Assembly (NCBI RefSeq): GCF_036226405.1
Contig: NZ_CP108464.1
Location: 3,968,001 to 4,032,000, forward strand
Direction of reading: 5' to 3'
Origin: Streptomyces sp. NBC_01260
GTDB lineage: Bacteria; Actinomycetota; Actinomycetes; Streptomycetales; Streptomycetaceae
Length of the DNA: 64,000 nt
Notes under the pieces: model-generated
The model's input: the letters and a program-made list of their open reading frames with translations, nothing else
Told to the model about the DNA's origin: nothing
Databases searched by the model: none
Part shown: piece after piece, positions 60,910 through 64,000 of the stretch
How the letters are laid out: each line of letters opens with the position of its first letter
Position numbering within the stretch: position 1 is the stretch's first letter
Position numbers and translations under genes: made by a program

Positions 60910-61776
60910 GTGACCTCAGCTACCGATTCCCCTCTTCCTGCCGCTCCCCGGCTGATCGCCACCGATCTGGACGGCACCCTCCTGCGGGACGACAAGACCG
61001 TCTCGGACCGTACGGTCGCGGCGCTCGCCGCCGCCGAGGAAGCCGGGATCGAGGTCTTCTTCGTCACCGGCCGCCCCGCCCGCTGGATGGATGTCGTCAG
61101 CGACCACGTCCACGGCCACGGCCTGGCGATCTGCGCCAACGGCGCCGCCGTCGCCGACCTGCACGACGGCGGCAGACTGCTGAAGGTCCGCGCCCTGGAG
61201 CGGGAGACCGCCCTCGGCGTCGTGCACACCCTGCGCGCGGCCGCGCCCGGCACCTCGTTCGCGGTCGAACTGGCCACCGGTATCCACTACGAGCCGGCCT
61301 ACCCGCCCTTCCACCTCGATCCCGGCGCCACCGTGGCCGTCGCCGAGAAGCTGCTCCACGAGGAGGCACCGGGCACCGGCGCCCCCGTGCTGAAGCTCCT
61401 CGCCCACCACGGCGAGCTGGCCCCGGACGACTTCCTCGCCCTGGCCCGGACGGCCGCCGGCGAGCGGGCCTCCTTCACCCGGTCCAGCCCGACCGCCCTC
61501 CTGGAGGTCAGCGGACCGGGCGTCTCCAAGGCCAGCACGCTGGAGCTCTGCTGCGCCGAGCGCGGCATCTCCCCCTCCGAGGTCGTCGCGTTCGGCGACA
61601 TGCCCAACGACGTGGAGATGCTGAGCTGGGCCGGCACCTCGTACGCGATGGGCAACGCCCACCCGGCCGCCCTGGCGGCGGCCACCGGCCGTACGGTCAC
61701 CAACAACGAGGACGGCGTCGCCGTCGTCATCGAGCGGATCATCGCCGAGCGGATCCTGTCCCGCACGGAGCGCTGA
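60910..61776 (+). CDS. HAD-superfamily Cof-type phosphatase
   Basis: A 288-residue protein with [21 protein letters not shown] (motif I), FVTGRPARW (motif II), GVSKASTLELCCAERG (motif III Lys) and FGDMPNDVEML (motif IV). It is a paralogue of the serS-coupled HAD protein. The GTG start at 60910 (VTSATDSPLP) fits the family N-terminus. The upstream 260 bases hold no gene that I can see. A hairpin follows before the convergent kinase gene. Confidence 0.88.
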   Translation: MTSATDSPLPAAPRLIATDLDGTLLRDDKTVSDRTVAALAAAEEAGIEVFFVTGRPARWMDVVSDHVHGHGLAICANGAAVADLHDGGRLLKVRALERETALGVVHTLRAAAPGTSFAVELATGIHYEPAYPPFHLDPGATVAVAEKLLHEEAPGTGAPVLKLLAHHGELAPDDFLALARTAAGERASFTRSSPTALLEVSGPGVSKASTLELCCAERGISPSEVVAFGDMPNDVEMLSWAGTSYAMGNAHPAALAAATGRTVTNNEDGVAVVIERIIAERILSRTER

Positions 61777-61814
61777 ACCGGCGCGACCCACGCGTACGCC
61801 GCTGATGCTGCTGA

Positions 61815-61838
61815 TGCCGCGCGGCATTTCGCGCGGCA
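61815..61838. terminator. 9-bp hairpin between convergent genes
   Basis: TGCCGCGCG (61815-61823) and CGCGCGGCA (61830-61838) pair around GCATTT. It lies between the HAD gene and the convergent histidine kinase gene. Confidence 0.65.
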
Positions 61839-61866
61839 CGGCTCGGGCGGCATGACTCGCACGGTG

Positions 61867-63618
61867 TCAGAGCGGTGCCTGCCACACCACCGTCGTACCG
61901 CCGCCGTCCTCCCCGATGCCGGGCCCGAACCAGCTGGCCCCACCGAGCGACTCCGCCCGGCGGGCCAGGTTCCGCAACCCGCTGCGCCTGCCGCCCGGCG
62001 GGATGCCCACACCGTCGTCGGCGACCGTGAGCCGTACCGCGTCCCGCCCGTCGGGAAGCGTGGCGGTCGCGTCCACGACCACGTCGATCCGGGACGCGAC
62101 GGCGTGCCGGAAGGCGTTGGACAGCGCCTCCCGCAGCGCCGCGATCAGGTTCTTGCCGGTCAGCTCGCCGACCAGGGAGTCGACCGGGCCGAGGAAGCGG
62201 TGCGACGGTTTGAAGCCCAGCGGGACCGCCGCCATGTTGATCTCGCGCAGCACCCGGGTGCGCAGCCCGGACGGCGCCTCGGCCGGCTCCTGCTGCAGCG
62301 CGAAGATGGCGGTGCGGATCTCCTGGATGGTCACGTCCAGCTCGTCGACCGCCCGGCCGACGCCGGTCTGCACCTCCGGCACGTCCGACCGGCGCTGGGC
62401 GCTCTCCAGCATCATCCCGGTGGCGAACAGCCGCTGGATGACCAGGTCGTGCAGGTCCCGGGCGATCCGGTCACGGTCCTCGTAGACCGCGAGCCGTTCC
62501 CGGTCCCGCTGCGCCTCGGCCATCATCAGCGCCAGCGCGGCCTGTGAGGCGAACTGGGCGGCGAGGGTCCGCTCCGTCTCCGTGAACGGCCGGCCGCCCC
62601 GGGCCCGCGGGGTGACGAGCGCGCCGAGCACCCGGCCCCCACTGTGCAGCGGAAGCAGCATGCTCGGCCCGAACCGGTCCGCCAGCCTGGTGACCATGCG
62701 GGGGTCGGTGGCCGAATCGTCCACGAAGACGGCCTCGCCGCCCAGCAGCATCCCCACGATCGGGCTCTGCGCCGGGATGATCACCCCGAGCGCCGCCACC
62801 GGTTCCTCCGCGGACACGGCGACGATCTCCAGGCCTCCCTCCTCGGCCGGCAGCAACACGATCCCGGCGTCGGAGGCGGCGAGATGGCGGGCCTGTTCGG
62901 CGACGACCGCGAGCGCGTCGTCGGCGTCCCCGCCGGAGAGCAGGGCGGTGGTCACGGCCACCGAGCCGTCGATCCACCGCTCTCGCTGCCGGGCGGCCTC
63001 GTACAGCCGGGCATTGCCGATGGCGATGCCCGCCTCGGTGGCCAGCACCCGCACCATGTGCAGGTCGTAGTCGGTGAACTCACCCCCGCCGTCCTTCTCG
63101 GCCAGATAGAGATTGCCGAAGATCTCGCCCTGCACCCGGATCGGTACGCCGAGGAAGGTCCGCATCGGCGGATGGCCCGGCGGAAATCCGGCGAACCGCG
63201 GGTCGGCCGTCAGATCGGCGAGCCGCACGGGGCGGGGGTCGTGGATCAGGGCGCCGAGCAGACCCCGGTGGCCGTCCGGCCGGTGGCCGATCTCGGTGGC
63301 CACCGACTCCGGGACTCCGTAGGTGACGAAGTCCGAGAGCCCCTTGCCCTCCTCGTCCACGACGCCGATGGCCGCGTAGCGGGCGTGGGCCAGCTCGGCC
63401 GCCGTCTCGCAGATCCGGTCGAGGGTGGTGTGCAGTTCGAGCCCGGTGCCGACGGAGCGCATGGCTTCCAGCAGCTGCGGCACGCGGGCGGTGAGTTCGG
63501 TGGACAGGCCCTGCAGACTGCGGGTCGCCTCCGTCGCGGCTTCGAGCGAGTCCTTCGGGTGCGCCGGATGCGTCGAGTCCTTCGGGTGCTTCGGGTGCTT
63601 CGGGCCCTGCTCTGACAT
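61867..63618 (-). CDS. Two-GAF sensor histidine kinase (DevS/NarL-type)
   Basis: A 583-residue soluble kinase. The N-terminus is a short His/Pro/Lys-rich repeat (KHPKHPKDSTHPAHPKDS). GAF 1 (about 55-200) includes FPPGHPPMRTFLGVPIRVQGEIFGNLYLAEKDGGG, typical of the DosS/DevS group; GAF 2 covers about 225-365. HisKA_3 has the phosphorylated His in RIARDLHDLVIQRLFATGMMLES; HATPase has LREALSNAFRHA and VADDGVGIPPGGRRSGLRNLARRAESLGG. No response regulator is adjacent. It sits next to cydCD, so a redox or oxygen signal is plausible. Whether GAF 1 binds heme cannot be told. Confidence 0.9.
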   Translation of the reverse strand: MSEQGPKHPKHPKDSTHPAHPKDSLEAATEATRSLQGLSTELTARVPQLLEAMRSVGTGLELHTTLDRICETAAELAHARYAAIGVVDEEGKGLSDFVTYGVPESVATEIGHRPDGHRGLLGALIHDPRPVRLADLTADPRFAGFPPGHPPMRTFLGVPIRVQGEIFGNLYLAEKDGGGEFTDYDLHMVRVLATEAGIAIGNARLYEAARQRERWIDGSVAVTTALLSGGDADDALAVVAEQARHLAASDAGIVLLPAEEGGLEIVAVSAEEPVAALGVIIPAQSPIVGMLLGGEAVFVDDSATDPRMVTRLADRFGPSMLLPLHSGGRVLGALVTPRARGGRPFTETERTLAAQFASQAALALMMAEAQRDRERLAVYEDRDRIARDLHDLVIQRLFATGMMLESAQRRSDVPEVQTGVGRAVDELDVTIQEIRTAIFALQQEPAEAPSGLRTRVLREINMAAVPLGFKPSHRFLGPVDSLVGELTGKNLIAALREALSNAFRHAVASRIDVVVDATATLPDGRDAVRLTVADDGVGIPPGGRRSGLRNLARRAESLGGASWFGPGIGEDGGGTTVVWQAPL

Positions 63619-63690
63619 ACCCAGAGCGTAGTTAGTCCCTTTTATTGGGGAAAGTCGGGAATCGGCGCGGACACCTCGGACCCGCAGGCC

Positions 63691-64000
63691 TCAGACCCGT
63701 GCATCCAGGACCTCGCCCGGCTCCCGTAGGGTCTCGCGCTCGCGCGCCAGCATCCGGCTCAGCGGCCCGTCCACCGCCACGAGTGCCGCGTACGGGCCCC
63801 GCTGCACCACCGCGCCCGCTTCCAGGACCACCACCTCGTCGACCGCGTCCAGGCCTTCGAGCCGGTGAGTGATCAGCACCGTCGTACGTCCTCGGGTGGC
63901 CGCCAGCAGGTCCGCGGTCAGGGCGTCGGCGGTCGGCAGATCGAGGTGCTCGGCGGGCTCGTCCAGAACGAGCACAGGGAAGTCCGCCAGCAGCGCCCGG
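63691..64000 (-). CDS. cydCD: CydCD-type ABC exporter, C-terminal end (5' part outside window)
   Basis: About 103 C-terminal residues of an ABC ATPase: Walker B VLVLDEPAEHLDLPTADALTADLLAATRG, switch His in VLITHRLEGLDAVDEVVVLEAG, then VQRGPYAALVAVDGPLSRMLARERE. EPAEHLD is characteristic of CydC/CydD thiol-reductant exporters needed for cytochrome bd assembly. The rest lies beyond the right window edge. Confidence 0.75.
   Translation of the reverse strand, partial: RALLADFPVLVLDEPAEHLDLPTADALTADLLAATRGRTTVLITHRLEGLDAVDEVVVLEAGAVVQRGPYAALVAVDGPLSRMLARERETLREPGEVLDARV

Overview
This is a high-GC actinobacterial chromosome segment, almost certainly Streptomyces. Third codon positions are strongly GC, GTG starts and 4-base ATGA/GTGA overlaps are common, and gene blocks typical of the genus are present: an extracytoplasmic copper block ending in dtpA, and a sensor kinase next to cydCD. 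DnaA boxes and a parS-like site suggest the segment lies in the oriC-proximal part of the chromosome. No database search was possible, so family names rest on motifs and remembered family features.

Layout. (1) 1-13.3 kb, chromosomal left flank: a very long degenerate hybrid sensor protein, an acyl-CoA synthetase, a SigE-family sigma factor, and a five-gene leftward operon in almost the order of the mycobacterial igr steroid side-chain operon (FadE-like, ChsH2-like, FadE-like, ChsH1-like, Ltp2-like). A small secreted protein and a Prim-Pol protein follow. (2) 13,333-28,511, an integrated actinomycete integrative and conjugative element (AICE) in the 3' end of a tRNA-Ser(UGA) gene, bounded by a 61-bp direct repeat. 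It carries a GntR-Nudix fusion regulator, a divergent XRE regulator, a string of small transfer/spread genes (one like the Pycsar TM effectors), a TraB/FtsK DNA translocase, a DNA cytosine methyltransferase locus, a Prim-Pol/DUF3631 replication module, xis and a tyrosine integrase. Non-coding DNA in the element holds several ordered repeats that look like cis-acting sites: operators on a promoter, a repeat cluster downstream of traB (candidate clt), an iteron-like array before xis, and matching short repeats near both ends. (3) 28.5-45.3 kb, chromosomal right flank: HtrA-like protease, glycerophosphodiesterase, two HATPase switch proteins, a SpoIIE-type phosphatase, aminopeptidase P, and a copper block (YcnI, Sco, PCuAC, CopCD, DtpA). 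(4) 45.3-64 kb: pheA, serS, HAD hydrolases, tRNA-Ser(GCU), a coupled two-ATPase/two-permease ABC locus, an M24 peptidase, an EphD-like hydrolase-dehydrogenase fusion with a MerR regulator, a decayed aminotransferase gene, an F420-type oxidoreductase, a PEP mutase-family enzyme, a GAF histidine kinase, and the end of an ABC exporter gene of cydCD type.

How it works together. In the AICE, the GntR-Nudix and XRE proteins probably hold the transfer operon off through palindromes on the promoter at 15.73 kb. On induction, Xis and Int excise the element at the tRNA repeat, the Prim-Pol/DUF3631 proteins replicate it (perhaps at the repeats at 26.4-26.6 kb), and TraB moves double-stranded DNA by binding the repeats just after its own gene. 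The igr-like operon would shorten an acyl-CoA side chain by dehydrogenation, hydration and retro-aldol cleavage. The copper block would deliver copper to extracytoplasmic enzymes.
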